DNA of 64,000 nt from Synechococcus sp. MEDNS5 (GTDB taxonomy: Bacteria > Cyanobacteriota > Cyanobacteriia > PCC-6307 > Cyanobiaceae), in the NCBI RefSeq assembly GCF_014279875.1, contig NZ_CP047952.1, positions 1 to 64,000 of the forward strand. Direction: 5' to 3'. A program made the position numbers and the translations under genes. The notes beneath the pieces were generated by a model. The model had not been told where the DNA came from, did no database searches, and worked only from the letters and a program-made list of their open reading frames with translations. Positions 28,943-37,812 of the stretch are shown here, piece after piece (the stretch's first letter is position 1; every line of letters begins with the position of its first letter).

Positions 28943-30369
28943 GGCGTCTGACCCTCACTTGATGATTGCGACAACCGCGACCAGAGGCTGTTGACGTCAC
29001 CGGCACCCATGGCCAGCACCAGATCGTCGGGGAGGCTGTGTTCCTTCACGAGGGTGACAAGTTCATCCATCGTTGACGCCACAAGAACGGATTGATTCGT
29101 TGACAGTTCTTGCATGATGCTGGCCAAAGCTTCACTGTTCACCCCAGGCATTTCTGCCTCGCCAGCTGAGAAGACGGGAGCCAGCAGCACCAGTTCAGCG
29201 GAGATCAGTGCCTCGGCGAATTGGTTTTGAAATTCCTGGGTGCGGCTGTACCGATGGGGTTGGAACACAGCGACCAACCGTTGGGGTGATCTGGGGAGAG
29301 GGCTGCGACCGCTGGACACCATCAGATTGGCCATGTCCAGCGTTGCGGCCACTTCACTCGGGTGATGGGCGTAGTCGTCAACGATCTGACGGCCCTGCCA
29401 GTCGCCTCGGTAATCGAACCGGCGGCCGGGGGTTTTCAGCGCGGGAATATGGCTGATCAAGTGCTCCAGGGGCACACCTTCCATGCGGCAGGCAGCAAGG
29501 GCGCCGATGGTGTTGCTCAGGTTGTGCAGTCCGGGCATGGGCAGGCTGATCTGGCCCACAAAGTTCCCCTGTTCGTAGAGGTCCGCGATGGTGCGGTCGC
29601 CTTCAAGTGCGACGGGCAAGCCTGCAAAATCAACGTTGTCGCTGCGCTGGATAGACCACCAGGCATCCGCTTGGAAGTGCTCGCTGAGAATGGGATCGTC
29701 TTGATTGGCGAGCAGGCGTTTGCAACCGTGTCCGAAGCGTTGAAGGGTTGCGATCAGGTCGTCAAGGTCGCGGTAATGGTCGGTGTGATCCAGTTCAAGA
29801 TTGGTGATCACACCCAAGGAGGCTCCGAATTTCACAAGCGAGCCGTCGGATTCGTCTGCTTCCGCCACTAGCAGGCGTCCATGGCCGGCATGACCATTGC
29901 TGCCGTAGCAGGGAACGATGCCTCCGATTACAGCGGTGGGGTCTTCGCCGGCACCATGAAGAAGCGTTGTGACCACCGTGCTGGTGGTGGTTTTGCCATG
30001 GCTTCCCGCGATGGCGATCGAAGGCTGCTGGTCGATCAGGGCTGCGAGTAAATCCGAGCGATGCCACACCTCGAGCTGTCGATCTCTGGCGGCAACCAAC
30101 TCAGGATTGTGGTCTGGAATGGCACTGCTGATCACCACGATTGGTGACGGGCGATCCAGATGATCCAAGGCCTGGAAGTTGGCAGCTACTTGAGAATCAA
30201 AGGCCACCATCCCCGCGCTTTTCAGGCTTTCCATAGCGGGAGACAGTCGGCGGTCCGAGCCGCTGACGCGATGACCTCGGCTGAGCAGAATTTGTGCCAG
30301 TGCAGACATCCCGATACCGCCCGCACCGATGAAGTGCACAGGGATCTGGATGTCAAGCGTGCAGACCAA
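28918..30369 (-). CDS. murC: UDP-N-acetylmuramate-L-alanine ligase
   Basis: MurC adds L-alanine to UDP-MurNAc. The 483-residue protein has the N-terminal nucleotide motif [14 protein letters not shown], the ATP loop [12 protein letters not shown], and the Mur ligase pattern DDYAHHPSE. The frame opens with TTG 30369; an alternative is GTG 30339, which would begin at [11 protein letters not shown] leaves a more usual lead of ten residues, so I keep it. The gene is divergent from gap2. Confidence 0.95.
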   Translation of the reverse strand: MVCTLDIQIPVHFIGAGGIGMSALAQILLSRGHRVSGSDRRLSPAMESLKSAGMVAFDSQVAANFQALDHLDRPSPIVVISSAIPDHNPELVAARDRQLEVWHRSDLLAALIDQQPSIAIAGSHGKTTTSTVVTTLLHGAGEDPTAVIGGIVPCYGSNGHAGHGRLLVAEADESDGSLVKFGASLGVITNLELDHTDHYRDLDDLIATLQRFGHGCKRLLANQDDPILSEHFQADAWWSIQRSDNVDFAGLPVALEGDRTIADLYEQGNFVGQISLPMPGLHNLSNTIGALAACRMEGVPLEHLISHIPALKTPGRRFDYRGDWQGRQIVDDYAHHPSEVAATLDMANLMVSSGRSPLPRSPQRLVAVFQPHRYSRTQEFQNQFAEALISAELVLLAPVFSAGEAEMPGVNSEALASIMQELSTNQSVLVASTMDELVTLVKEHSLPDDLVLAMGAGDVNSLWSRLSQSSSEGQTPCPPALAA

Positions 30370-30496
30370 TGGCCATCGCCGTGGACGTGCACGATAAATC
30401 AGCTTTTCGAGCTGACCAGTCGTTCAGGAACTTTGTAGCTCTGGGCAGGTCGCAATCCCAAAAACCCTTGTAACAAAGTAAATCCTGTGATTTCTG

Positions 30497-30502
30497 TATG
30501 AT
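30497..30502 (+). promoter_or_regulatory. Probable -10 element of the gap2 promoter
   Basis: TATGAT lies 40 bases before the gap2 start, giving a leader of about 33 bases. The surrounding 171-base gap between murC and gap2 is AT-richer than its neighbours. No clear -35 hexamer at the right distance is seen (TTGTAA is 23 bases upstream). Confidence 0.45.
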
Positions 30503-30541
30503 CGGCGGCCAAACCCCAGTAGCGGACGATCCGCTTTTGCT

Positions 30542-31567
30542 ATGACCCTGCGCGTTGCGATCAATGGATTCGGCCGGATTGGTCGCAATGTGATGCGGGG
30601 TTGGCTCAGCCGCGGCGCTGACACTGGTCTCGAGATCGTGGGGATGAACTCCACATCTGATCCCAAAACCAGTGCCCACCTCCTCACCTACGACTCGATC
30701 CTCGGTCATATCGACCGCAGCGTTCAGATCGAGACCACCGACGACACGATGATCGTCAACGGGAAGGAGATCAAATTCTTCGCCGATCGCAACCCCCTCA
30801 ACTGCCCCTGGAAGGACTGGGGTGTGGACCTGGTGATCGAGTCAACCGGTGTGTTCAACACCGATGAGAAAGCCAGCATGCACCTTGAAGCTGGTGCCAG
30901 CAAGGTGATCCTGACGGCGCCTGGCAAGGGTGACGGTGTGGGCACCTTTGTGGTGGGCGTGAATGACGATCAGTACCGCCACGAGGATTGGAAGATCCTC
31001 TCCAACGCCAGCTGCACCACCAACTGCCTGGCTCCGATCGTCAAAGTTCTCGATCAGAGCTTCGGTTTGGACTGGGGTCTGATGACCACCATCCACAGCT
31101 ACACCGGTGACCAGCGCATCCTCGACAACAGTCACAGGGATCTGCGCCGTGCCCGTGCCGCTGCGCTCAATATGGTTCCCACCACAACGGGCGCTGCTAA
31201 GGCTGTGGCTCTGGTTTACCCAGAGGTGAAGGGAAAGCTCACCGGTTTCGCCATGCGCGTTCCCACCCCGAACGTGTCCGCTGTTGACCTCACCTTCGGA
31301 CCTTCCCGCGCCACCACCGTTGAGGAAGTGAAGGCTGTGATCAAGGCCGCTTCCGAGAACGGAATGAAGGGCATCATCAAGTACAGCGATCTGCCCCTGG
31401 TCTCCACCGACTACGCCGGCACCAACGAATCCACCATCTTTGATGCAGACCTCACCTACGCCATGGGTGACAAAGCCGTGAAGATCCTTGCCTGGTACGA
31501 CAACGAGTGGGGTTACAGCCAGCGCGTGGTGGATCTCGCTGAAGTGGTGGCCCGCAACTGGAAGTGA
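30542..31567 (+). CDS. gap2: Glyceraldehyde-3-phosphate dehydrogenase, Calvin-cycle type (Gap2)
   Basis: The 341-residue enzyme begins with the NAD(P) fold [16 protein letters not shown] and has the catalytic Cys in [11 protein letters not shown] at about 157. The cyanobacterial Gap2 type works in the Calvin cycle with NADPH or NADH, while Gap1 is glycolytic; the S-loop region ([20 protein letters not shown]) fits Gap2 and GapA. The gene stands alone, with a -10 element upstream and a strong terminator downstream. Its codon choice looks strongly biased, as expected for an abundant protein. Confidence 0.96.
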   Translation: MTLRVAINGFGRIGRNVMRGWLSRGADTGLEIVGMNSTSDPKTSAHLLTYDSILGHIDRSVQIETTDDTMIVNGKEIKFFADRNPLNCPWKDWGVDLVIESTGVFNTDEKASMHLEAGASKVILTAPGKGDGVGTFVVGVNDDQYRHEDWKILSNASCTTNCLAPIVKVLDQSFGLDWGLMTTIHSYTGDQRILDNSHRDLRRARAAALNMVPTTTGAAKAVALVYPEVKGKLTGFAMRVPTPNVSAVDLTFGPSRATTVEEVKAVIKAASENGMKGIIKYSDLPLVSTDYAGTNESTIFDADLTYAMGDKAVKILAWYDNEWGYSQRVVDLAEVVARNWK

Positions 31568-31598
31568 TTCAGCAGAGCGCACTGATCTGAGTGTTCTT

Positions 31599-31626
31599 AT
31601 CCCCCCTGCAAAGGGGGATTTTTATT
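31599..31626 (+). terminator. Intrinsic terminator of gap2
   Basis: ATCCCCC and GGGGGAT form a 7-bp GC-rich stem with a short loop, followed by TTTTT on the plus strand. It is 31 bases after the gap2 stop and just before the end of thiL on the other strand. Confidence 0.88.
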
Positions 31627-31628
31627 GC

Positions 31629-32618
31629 TCAGGACGCTCCTCTGTAATGGGCGAAACCCTCCGCGACCACCGGTGCGTTGTCGTCGCTCCAGATGATCGC
31701 CTGGGGTTGATCGGTGACCACACCCACTTGCCGGCAGGACGGTTGCACGTCCATCCAGGCTTTGGCCCATGCTGCGGGAAGGGTGACCACCAGTTCAAAG
31801 TCTTCACCACCACTTAGGCACCAGCGCTGCCAGAGCGGACCATCCGGCCATCCTTCTGCCTGAGGCAGCTTTGTTCTGTCCAAAACAGCGCCGCAACCAC
31901 TGCTTCGGCAGAGACAGTCGATGGCCTGAAATAACCCGTCGCTGCTGTCGGTTCCACCGGCTCTCCAGGGAAGTTGCTCTGGCTTGCAGCTCACCAGTGA
32001 CTTGAGCGCATCAAGCCTCGGCAGTGGACGCTGATGCTGTTGGATCGCCTGCTCTTTCAGAGAGCCTGGCAGGGTGATGCCCAGCAATGAGGCATCTTTG
32101 AGAAGCAGGGCCAATCCCAGTCGACTCAGTCCATGGGCTCCGCTCACCACGATCCAGTCTCCAGGCATGGCCTGGGAACGGTGCAGTCGCAAGGTCCCGA
32201 GCGTGCCCAGCGCTGTGATCGAAAGCATTCTGACGGGGCCCTGGGAGCAGTCGCCCCCCAGCAGCACGCCCCCACTGTCCTGAAGGATGGAGTCGATGCC
32301 GTTGTAGACACCCTCCACCCAGTTCCAGGATGTGTGTCCTGGCGCCACAAGCCCCACGGTGATCCCCAGGATCTGATCCACACCGCTGGCGGCAAGGTCG
32401 GAGAGGTTGGCAGCAACGGCACGCCAGCCCACGTCGGTTGATGCGGTGGTGGCATCACTGAAGTGGATGCTCTCCACCAGCACGTCGGTGTTGATCAGTA
32501 GATCCGCTGTTGGCTGATGCAGTTGAGCGGTGTCGTCCTCCAGCTGACCCGGCGGAGCGAAGCGCGCTAAGCGCCGCAGTAGTTCCGCTTCTCCAAGGTC
32601 AGCCAGTGTCTGCGTCAC
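31629..32618 (-). CDS. thiL: Thiamine-monophosphate kinase
   Basis: ThiL phosphorylates thiamine phosphate to thiamine diphosphate. The 329-residue protein has the AIRS-fold features: NTDVLVESIHFSD with metal-binding Asp, ANLSDLAASG, GGDCSQGP and GTDSSDGLFQAI. It follows the cyclophilin gene by six bases on the same strand. thiG, another thiamine gene, is at 51 kb. Confidence 0.94.
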   Translation of the reverse strand: MTQTLADLGEAELLRRLARFAPPGQLEDDTAQLHQPTADLLINTDVLVESIHFSDATTASTDVGWRAVAANLSDLAASGVDQILGITVGLVAPGHTSWNWVEGVYNGIDSILQDSGGVLLGGDCSQGPVRMLSITALGTLGTLRLHRSQAMPGDWIVVSGAHGLSRLGLALLLKDASLLGITLPGSLKEQAIQQHQRPLPRLDALKSLVSCKPEQLPWRAGGTDSSDGLFQAIDCLCRSSGCGAVLDRTKLPQAEGWPDGPLWQRWCLSGGEDFELVVTLPAAWAKAWMDVQPSCRQVGVVTDQPQAIIWSDDNAPVVAEGFAHYRGAS

Positions 32619-32624
32619 TGCAGG

Positions 32625-33743
32625 TCAGGCGTGGGGCTGCAACCGATCAGCTCCATCCACCACCTCGATGCGGTTGATCTGGTCGTCCACGCTGAGTTCC
32701 TCGAGAACATCGAAGCCATTCACCACATAGCCGAAGGCGGCATTGCGTCCATCCACCAGATTCAGTCCGGCAGGGGTGAGCTCCGCTTCGTAAAGAAACA
32801 GGAAGAACTGGGATGAGCCATCATCGAGCGCCTGATCGGAATGGGCCCAGCCAAGGGTGCCGAGGGTGGAAAAAGGCAGGACGGGAGTGGCCTTGTACAA
32901 ACCCACATCCTCAAAGGTCTCGTTGTAGAAGGTGTCCGGCTCGCCTGGAACACGAATTTCCAGCGGTACATGCCGTTCCTGCTTGCTGGTTGGATCCACA
33001 TATCCGATTGCAGGACCCTCAGGATCGCCGCTTTGCAAGATGTAGAAATCCTCGGCTCTGCTGAAGGGAAGGCCGTCGTAGAAGCCCTTGAGGCTGAGAT
33101 CGATGAAGGCGCCGGCCGTCAGAGGTGCGTTGTATCCATCCACAACGGCTGTGAGATCGCCCTGTGTGGTGCTGATCACCACGGTGGCCCGTCCATTGAG
33201 GCGGGGCAGGTCATCGAACTCCGCGGGAATGGGAGGGATCCGGTCATCAATCAGCAGGTATTCGAGATCGCCGATCGTGGTCAGCGTCTGCCGGCGGGTC
33301 TGGATGAATCCTGATTTATCGGTGGCATCCACCCGTTCCTGCATCAGCACCAGGTCGTTTTTGACCGTGTCGAGCAGCTGTTCGGCCTGCTCACGCTCGG
33401 CATCGGGCACGGCGTTGAGAATGTTGTTGCGACGCGTGTTCAGCAGCGCTTCGCTGCGGCTGATGCTGCGTCCGAGGGCACTCCAGCGCTTGGCCCGCAA
33501 ATCGTCGCTCGTGCCTTCCAGTCGGTGCTGCAGTTCACGCAGGTCCTCCTGGTCCATCGGCAGGGAATCCCGCAGGATCGCAGCGGGATCCTGCACGGCA
33601 TTTCCTTGGGGCAGTCCGGCCCAGACTGGTTCGGCCCAGACCAAGCCGACCACCATCAGGAGGCTGAGCAAGCCAGTGCTCAAACGCTGAAAAGCCGACC
33701 GAATCGCCACGGAGAACCCCAGGTGCTGAAAGGACTTTGGCAC
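32625..33743 (-). CDS. Exported cyclophilin-type peptidyl-prolyl isomerase (CYP38/TLP40-like)
   Basis: The 372-residue protein has a signal segment ([17 protein letters not shown], about 25-42) and a helical N-terminal region (about 55-170). A cyclophilin-like barrel follows (about 185-365), with [10 protein letters not shown] and [16 protein letters not shown]. The layout of a helical bundle followed by a cyclophilin matches CYP38/TLP40, a thylakoid-lumen protein needed for photosystem II assembly in plants; the cyanobacterial homologue is inferred to do the same. Isomerase residues are only partly conserved. It starts 32 bases from efp, on the other strand. Confidence 0.87.
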   Translation of the reverse strand: MPKSFQHLGFSVAIRSAFQRLSTGLLSLLMVVGLVWAEPVWAGLPQGNAVQDPAAILRDSLPMDQEDLRELQHRLEGTSDDLRAKRWSALGRSISRSEALLNTRRNNILNAVPDAEREQAEQLLDTVKNDLVLMQERVDATDKSGFIQTRRQTLTTIGDLEYLLIDDRIPPIPAEFDDLPRLNGRATVVISTTQGDLTAVVDGYNAPLTAGAFIDLSLKGFYDGLPFSRAEDFYILQSGDPEGPAIGYVDPTSKQERHVPLEIRVPGEPDTFYNETFEDVGLYKATPVLPFSTLGTLGWAHSDQALDDGSSQFFLFLYEAELTPAGLNLVDGRNAAFGYVVNGFDVLEELSVDDQINRIEVVDGADRLQPHA

Positions 33744-33775
33744 AGCCGTATGATCCCCTGAACCGTTCAGCGGGA

Positions 33776-34339
33776 ATGATTTCCAGCAACGACTTTCGCA
33801 CTGGCACCACCATCGAGCTGGACGGTGCCGTCTGGCGTGTGGTCGAGTTCCTGCACGTCAAGCCAGGCAAGGGTTCTGCCTTTGTGCGCACCAAACTCAA
33901 GGCGGTGCAAAGCGGCAACGTGGTGGAGAAAACCTTCCGCGCTGGCGAGATGCTGCCCCAGGCCATTCTTGAGAAAGCCACGCTTCAGCACACCTACATG
34001 GAAGGTGAGGACTATGTCTTCATGGACATGGGCACCTACGAAGAAACCCGCCTGTCTGCGAAGCAGATCGGTGAGAGCCGCAAATACCTCAAGGAAGGGA
34101 TGGAGGTGAATGTCGTCTCCTGGAATGAAAAGCCTCTTGAGGTTGAACTACCCAATTCGGTTGTGCTCGAGATCAAGGAGACCGATCCGGGCGTGAAAGG
34201 CGACACCGCGACCGGTGGCACCAAGCCAGCCATTCTCGAGACCGGTGCTCAGGTGATGGTGCCTCTCTTTCTTTCCATTGGTGAGAAGATCAAGGTTGAC
34301 ACCCGCAACGACACCTACCTGGGTCGGGAGAACAGCTGA
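33776..34339 (+). CDS. efp: Translation elongation factor P
   Basis: EF-P rescues ribosomes stalled at polyproline. The 187-residue product has the three beta-barrel layout, with the modified-residue loop [13 protein letters not shown] carrying a Lys at its tip. ATG 33776 ([10 protein letters not shown]) is the family start; the frame opening at 33737 overlaps the cyclophilin start. It is followed after two bases by accB, a widely conserved pair. Confidence 0.96.
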   Translation: MISSNDFRTGTTIELDGAVWRVVEFLHVKPGKGSAFVRTKLKAVQSGNVVEKTFRAGEMLPQAILEKATLQHTYMEGEDYVFMDMGTYEETRLSAKQIGESRKYLKEGMEVNVVSWNEKPLEVELPNSVVLEIKETDPGVKGDTATGGTKPAILETGAQVMVPLFLSIGEKIKVDTRNDTYLGRENS

Positions 34340-34341
34340 CC

Positions 34342-34821
34342 ATGCATCTCGACCACGATCAGCTGAATCAGCTTCTCGACAAGCTGGCGGAGAGCGACAT
34401 TCAAGAGTTCCGTCTCGAGGGCGATGACTTCCGCCTGGAGGTTCGCCGGAATCTTCCTGTTGCGGCCGCGGCCACTCAGATGGTGCCTGTTGCCGCTCCT
34501 CCTGTGCCAGCGCTGGAGATCAAGACTCAGAGCGAGTCCTCGTCCGCTGCCCCTCCTGCAGCTGCGGGAACCCGCACGGATCTCGTGGATGTCACCGCTC
34601 CGATGGTGGGCACCTTCTACCGGGCTCCTGCACCCGGTGAAGCTGCCTTCGTGGAGATCGGTAACCGCATCTCTGCTGGTCAGACGATCTGCATCCTCGA
34701 AGCGATGAAGCTGATGAACGAGCTGGAGGCCGAGCTGAGCGGCGAAGTGGTGGAAATCCTGGTGGACAACGGCACGCCCGTGGAATTCGGTCAGGTGTTG
34801 ATGCGCGTCAAGCCTGGCTAA
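34342..34821 (+). CDS. accB: Biotin carboxyl carrier protein of acetyl-CoA carboxylase
   Basis: AccB carries carboxybiotin between biotin carboxylase and carboxyltransferase in fatty-acid synthesis. The 159-residue protein has an N-terminal helical segment, an Ala/Pro-rich linker (about 50-80), and a C-terminal biotinyl domain with the biotinylated Lys in EAMKLMNE. accC is not adjacent. The last 14 bases overlap the end of pdxA on the other strand. Confidence 0.96.
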   Translation: MHLDHDQLNQLLDKLAESDIQEFRLEGDDFRLEVRRNLPVAAAATQMVPVAAPPVPALEIKTQSESSSAAPPAAAGTRTDLVDVTAPMVGTFYRAPAPGEAAFVEIGNRISAGQTICILEAMKLMNELEAELSGEVVEILVDNGTPVEFGQVLMRVKPG

Positions 34822-35836
34822 GCGCCCAGGCCGCTTCGATGGCGGCCAGCATGCTGTCGCAGCGCGCGACGCCCTGGCCAGCGATGTCGAATCCGGTTCC
34901 ATGATCGGGTGATGTGCGCAGAAACGAGAGGCCAAGGGTGGTGTTGACCGCCTGGTCAAAGGCAAGCAATTTCACGGGGATCAGTCCCTGATCGTGATAC
35001 AGGGCCAGAATTCCGTCAGGGCCAGCTGTGTTGTTGCGGCTCCATGCCTGCGCTGCGCTGAGCCAGCACGTATCTGGCGGAAGAGGGCCCCTGAGCTGGA
35101 TCGTGGGGTTTGCCTCCACCCATTGACGCAGCAAAGGTGTGAGCCATTGCTCTTCCTCGCTGCCGAGCTGCCCTTTCTCGCCGGCGTGGGGATTGAGACC
35201 GGCCACCAGCAGTTGCGGTGAGGGATTGAAGCGTTGGCAGAACCGGGCCAGGGTCTCCAGCTTGGTGCTCACCAAAGCCGGGGTAAGGGCTTGAGACACC
35301 TGTTGCAGAGGGATGTGGGTGGTGGCCAGAAGGGTGTTCAGTCGCCATCCGGTGCTGGGTGAAACGGCCGTGAACAGCATTGATGCGGACTCTGCTCCGT
35401 CGAGTTCGGCCAATCGCTCGGTCTGCCCGGGATAGGGATGGCCTGCTGCATGCCAGGTGTGCTTTGCGATCGGCGCCGTGACCAGGGCCCGTCCGTGGCC
35501 TCCCTGGACCAGCTCCACGGCTCGACTTAGCCAGCGGAACCCGGCCTCCCCGCTACTGGCCCCCGCATTGCCTGGATCCACTGGGCCGTTGGGGATCGGA
35601 AGGTCTTCAACCTCAAGGTCATCAGGATCCGCCAGGGGAACGCCCTTCAGGTTGTGCAAGAGCTGATGGGTGCGTTTGAGGCTGGCTCTGCAGCCCACCA
35701 GCAACGGTTTCATGCCCCGCGGACAGCGGGGGTCTGCGAGGGCTTTGAGGGTGACTTCCATGCCGATCCCGGCGGGATCCCCTAAAGCGATAACGAGATG
35801 CTGATTAGCGTCTGTGTGTTGATGGAGCGGGATCAT
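34808..35836 (-). CDS. pdxA: 4-hydroxythreonine-4-phosphate dehydrogenase PdxA
   Basis: PdxA acts in the DXP-dependent route to vitamin B6. The 342-residue protein shows LGDPAGIGMEVTLKAL, TAPIAKHTWHAAGHPYPGQTE, and the metal-binding YHDQGLIPVK with FLRTSPDHGTGFDIAG. The start codon ATG at 35836 shares two bases with the divergent start at 35835 (CATG palindrome). A later start would cut into the family core, so the overlap seems real. Confidence 0.94.
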   Translation of the reverse strand: MIPLHQHTDANQHLVIALGDPAGIGMEVTLKALADPRCPRGMKPLLVGCRASLKRTHQLLHNLKGVPLADPDDLEVEDLPIPNGPVDPGNAGASSGEAGFRWLSRAVELVQGGHGRALVTAPIAKHTWHAAGHPYPGQTERLAELDGAESASMLFTAVSPSTGWRLNTLLATTHIPLQQVSQALTPALVSTKLETLARFCQRFNPSPQLLVAGLNPHAGEKGQLGSEEEQWLTPLLRQWVEANPTIQLRGPLPPDTCWLSAAQAWSRNNTAGPDGILALYHDQGLIPVKLLAFDQAVNTTLGLSFLRTSPDHGTGFDIAGQGVARCDSMLAAIEAAWALSQA

Positions 35837-36026
35837 GCTGCGCTGGCTGTTGATCGGGTTGCTGCTCTACGGCCTGGGAACTGCTCTGCGGCAAGGATGG
35901 CTGGAGGTTCAGTGGAGCCAATTTCTCCATGACGCCGGGCTGACATTCATCGATCCCGACCAGCCCCTTGAACTGCATGAACTGCCCATGTTCAAGCCGG
36001 AGACGAGGGAGTCCTCGACTCCCTGA
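35835..36026 (+). CDS. Small membrane protein, unknown function
   Basis: The 63-residue protein starts with a hydrophobic segment (WLLIGLLLYGLGTAL, about 4-18) and continues with an acidic, Pro-containing tail (DPDQPLELHELP). No family is recognised. Its coding status rests on a membrane-segment start and a sensible composition. It begins on the same CATG as pdxA and its end overlaps the epimerase 3' end by 35 bases. Confidence 0.6.
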   Translation: MLRWLLIGLLLYGLGTALRQGWLEVQWSQFLHDAGLTFIDPDQPLELHELPMFKPETRESSTP

Positions 36027-36918
36027 GGGTTTCGATCGCGAGGCATTGCGCCAGTCCGCTGCGGTAGGTCGGATACACCAGCTCGTAACCGAGATCCTGG
36101 CGGAGGCGCTGGTTGCTGACCCGTCGGTTGTCCGCCCAGAACGACCTGGCCATGGCGCTCATGCTGGCCTCCGCTTCGCAGAACGGTTTGGGTTGGGGAA
36201 GCTCGCAGTTCAGTAGGGATGCGGCATAGCGGTGCACTGAAACACTCGCTGCTGGCTCGTCATCGCAGACGTTCACGATCTCTGGATGCTGACCCTGAGC
36301 GGATCGATGCATGAGATGGAGGGAGGCCGCGGCCAAGTCATCCACATGAATGCGACAGAACATCTGCCCAGGCTTGTCCACCGGCTGCAATGTTCCTGCT
36401 TTCAGCGCAGCGAGAGGGGAGCGGCCAGGTCCATAGATTCCCGGCAAACGCATGATCTGGAGAGGAAGTCCGCTGGACAGCCACGCTTGTTCGCACGCCA
36501 GCCGACGCCGGCTTCGGTCTTGGGTGGGTTGCGGAGGGTCGTTCTCGCAGACCCAGGCGCCGTCGGTGTTGCCGTACACCCCTGTGGTCGAGAGATAGCC
36601 GACCCAGCGCAGCGGCCAGTGCTTGATCTGATCGCCGAGCGTTGTCAGTACCGGATCGTTGCCATCGCGATCGGGTGGGATGGTGATGAGCAGATGGGTG
36701 ACGCCCTCGAGCTGGTGAGGATCAGGAACCTTTCCGGTCGCTGAGTCGAAGGCGAGGTGTCCGCTGTACGGCGCGGGTTCACGCCGGGTGCTGATGACGG
36801 GGATCTTTAAGGCAGCAGCGAGGGAAGCGAGGCGGTTGCCACTGAACCCGGCGCCGAGGATGCAGAGCTTGGATCCGGCAGGCAGTGGCTGACAGCGGTT
36901 GACAAGTGATTCAGGCAT
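35992..36918 (-). CDS. NAD-dependent epimerase/dehydratase-like protein
   Basis: The roughly 308-residue protein is an extended SDR: LCILGAGFSGNRLASL is the nucleotide-binding start, VGYLSTTGVYGNTDG supplies the Ser-Thr and Tyr region, and MRLPGIYGPGRSPL follows. The active-site YxxxK is not obvious, since Tyr is followed by GNTDG, so catalytic activity is uncertain. I list ATG 36918 (MPESLVNRCQ); ATG 36942 is also in frame. The substrate is unknown. Confidence 0.8.
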   Translation of the reverse strand: MPESLVNRCQPLPAGSKLCILGAGFSGNRLASLAAALKIPVISTRREPAPYSGHLAFDSATGKVPDPHQLEGVTHLLITIPPDRDGNDPVLTTLGDQIKHWPLRWVGYLSTTGVYGNTDGAWVCENDPPQPTQDRSRRRLACEQAWLSSGLPLQIMRLPGIYGPGRSPLAALKAGTLQPVDKPGQMFCRIHVDDLAAASLHLMHRSAQGQHPEIVNVCDDEPAASVSVHRYAASLLNCELPQPKPFCEAEASMSAMARSFWADNRRVSNQRLRQDLGYELVYPTYRSGLAQCLAIETLRESRTPSSPA

Positions 36919-36929
36919 GAGTACAAACG

Positions 36930-36935
36930 TATTAT
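36930..36935 (+). promoter_or_regulatory. Possible -10 element (TATTAT)
   Basis: TATTAT sits in an AT-rich patch between the epimerase gene and the small plus-strand gene at 36991, with about 55 bases to that start. If it is a promoter, the epimerase start at 36918 is the better choice because the region would then be non-coding. Confidence 0.3.
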
Positions 36936-36990
36936 TCGCCATTCAGTTGTGACCGGTTCTTGTCTTTCTCTGGTGTCATCCCAGAACTCC

Positions 36991-37185
36991 ATGCTGCCGC
37001 GTCGTGAGCCGATCCGCAGGGCTCATGCCGTAGGTCGTCAGGACACTGGCCTGCTGCGTGGTGTGATGGCCGCCGCAGCGGCTGCACTGGTAAGCGGAGC
37101 TTTTCTGCTGGCTCCAGAGCAGCCGGAGCAGCAGGCTTCAATCTGCCAACAGCATCACTCAGTGGATGCCTGCCGGGTTTGGTGA
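36991..37185 (+). CDS. Small protein with one membrane segment, unknown
   Basis: The 64-residue protein has a basic start (LPRREPIRRAHAVGRQ), an Ala-rich hydrophobic segment (about 25-40) and a short tail with two Cys (ICQQHHSVDACRVW). The basic-hydrophobic layout suggests a membrane anchor or signal, and the two Cys might form a disulfide outside the membrane. I chose the internal ATG 36991 over 36949. The stop touches the HNH gene end on the other strand (37186). Confidence 0.55.
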   Translation: MLPRREPIRRAHAVGRQDTGLLRGVMAAAAAALVSGAFLLAPEQPEQQASICQQHHSVDACRVW

Positions 37186-37629
37186 TCAGGCCGCCTGGAA
37201 GGCCCAGTCGCTGTCGTCTTGTGGATTGGTTAAAGGCGAGTCTGCGTTTGTGGCGTTGGCAGTTGTTTGTTGAAGATCAGGTTGGGCCCACTGCAGCAAG
37301 CGCAGTGCCAGGCGCAGATCGCCATCCATCCAGGCTCGGATCGCCATGGCACGGCGCGGATCATAGAAACGCTGACGCCGATACCAATCGAATGCATCAG
37401 CATCTGATTTGTGACCGTTGCAGGATAAACAAGCGGGTACGCAATTTTCAGTAATGCTTAGCCCGCCGCGACTTCTCGGCAATACATGATCGATTGATTC
37501 AGAAGGTTTGCCGCAATAAATACAGCTTTTGCCGGTGTAAGTATGGAGTGATTGACGCCACCTTCGGACACGTAATTTAGGACAGAGATCTTCGAGAAAG
37601 ACTGCATCTCTGTTGTGCATCCGAATCAT
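37186..37629 (-). CDS. HNH endonuclease family protein
   Basis: The 147-residue protein carries a complete HNH motif: CIYC at 36-39, the DH pair at 47-48 (SIDHVLPRSRGG), Asn62, and CLSCNGHK at 67-74. The first half contains the metal-binding Cys pairs of a zinc-stabilised fold. The C-terminal 60 residues are helical with a Gln- and Asp-rich end. It is transcribed away from the SNF2-type helicase, with 183 bases between. HNH domains cut or nick DNA; the target here is unknown. Confidence 0.9.
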   Translation of the reverse strand: MIRMHNRDAVFLEDLCPKLRVRRWRQSLHTYTGKSCIYCGKPSESIDHVLPRSRGGLSITENCVPACLSCNGHKSDADAFDWYRRQRFYDPRRAMAIRAWMDGDLRLALRLLQWAQPDLQQTTANATNADSPLTNPQDDSDWAFQAA

Positions 37630-37812
37630 TCGGTTGCTTGAAGTTTGCCGCGACCGACTCCATCGTCAATGTGTTGAAGACTGCATTTTTGCGATTTCGT
37701 TGTGAGCGCTTACAGGAGGTGTCTGGCCCCTTGTTTCTCTCGCTGGAATCCATAAGATAGTGATTGCTGACTTGGGTTCACGGCAGGATCTCCTCCTGGC
37801 TGCAGTCTTGGG
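37630..37812. other. Divergent intergenic region between HNH and SNF2 genes
   Basis: This 183-base gap must hold promoters for both genes. I see AT-rich patches near 37680-37700 and a CATAAGATAG stretch near 37755. GTTCACGGCAGG and the CAGGA-TCTCC-TCCTG inverted repeat (37784-37798) lie just before the helicase start. None is strong enough to name. Confidence 0.3.
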
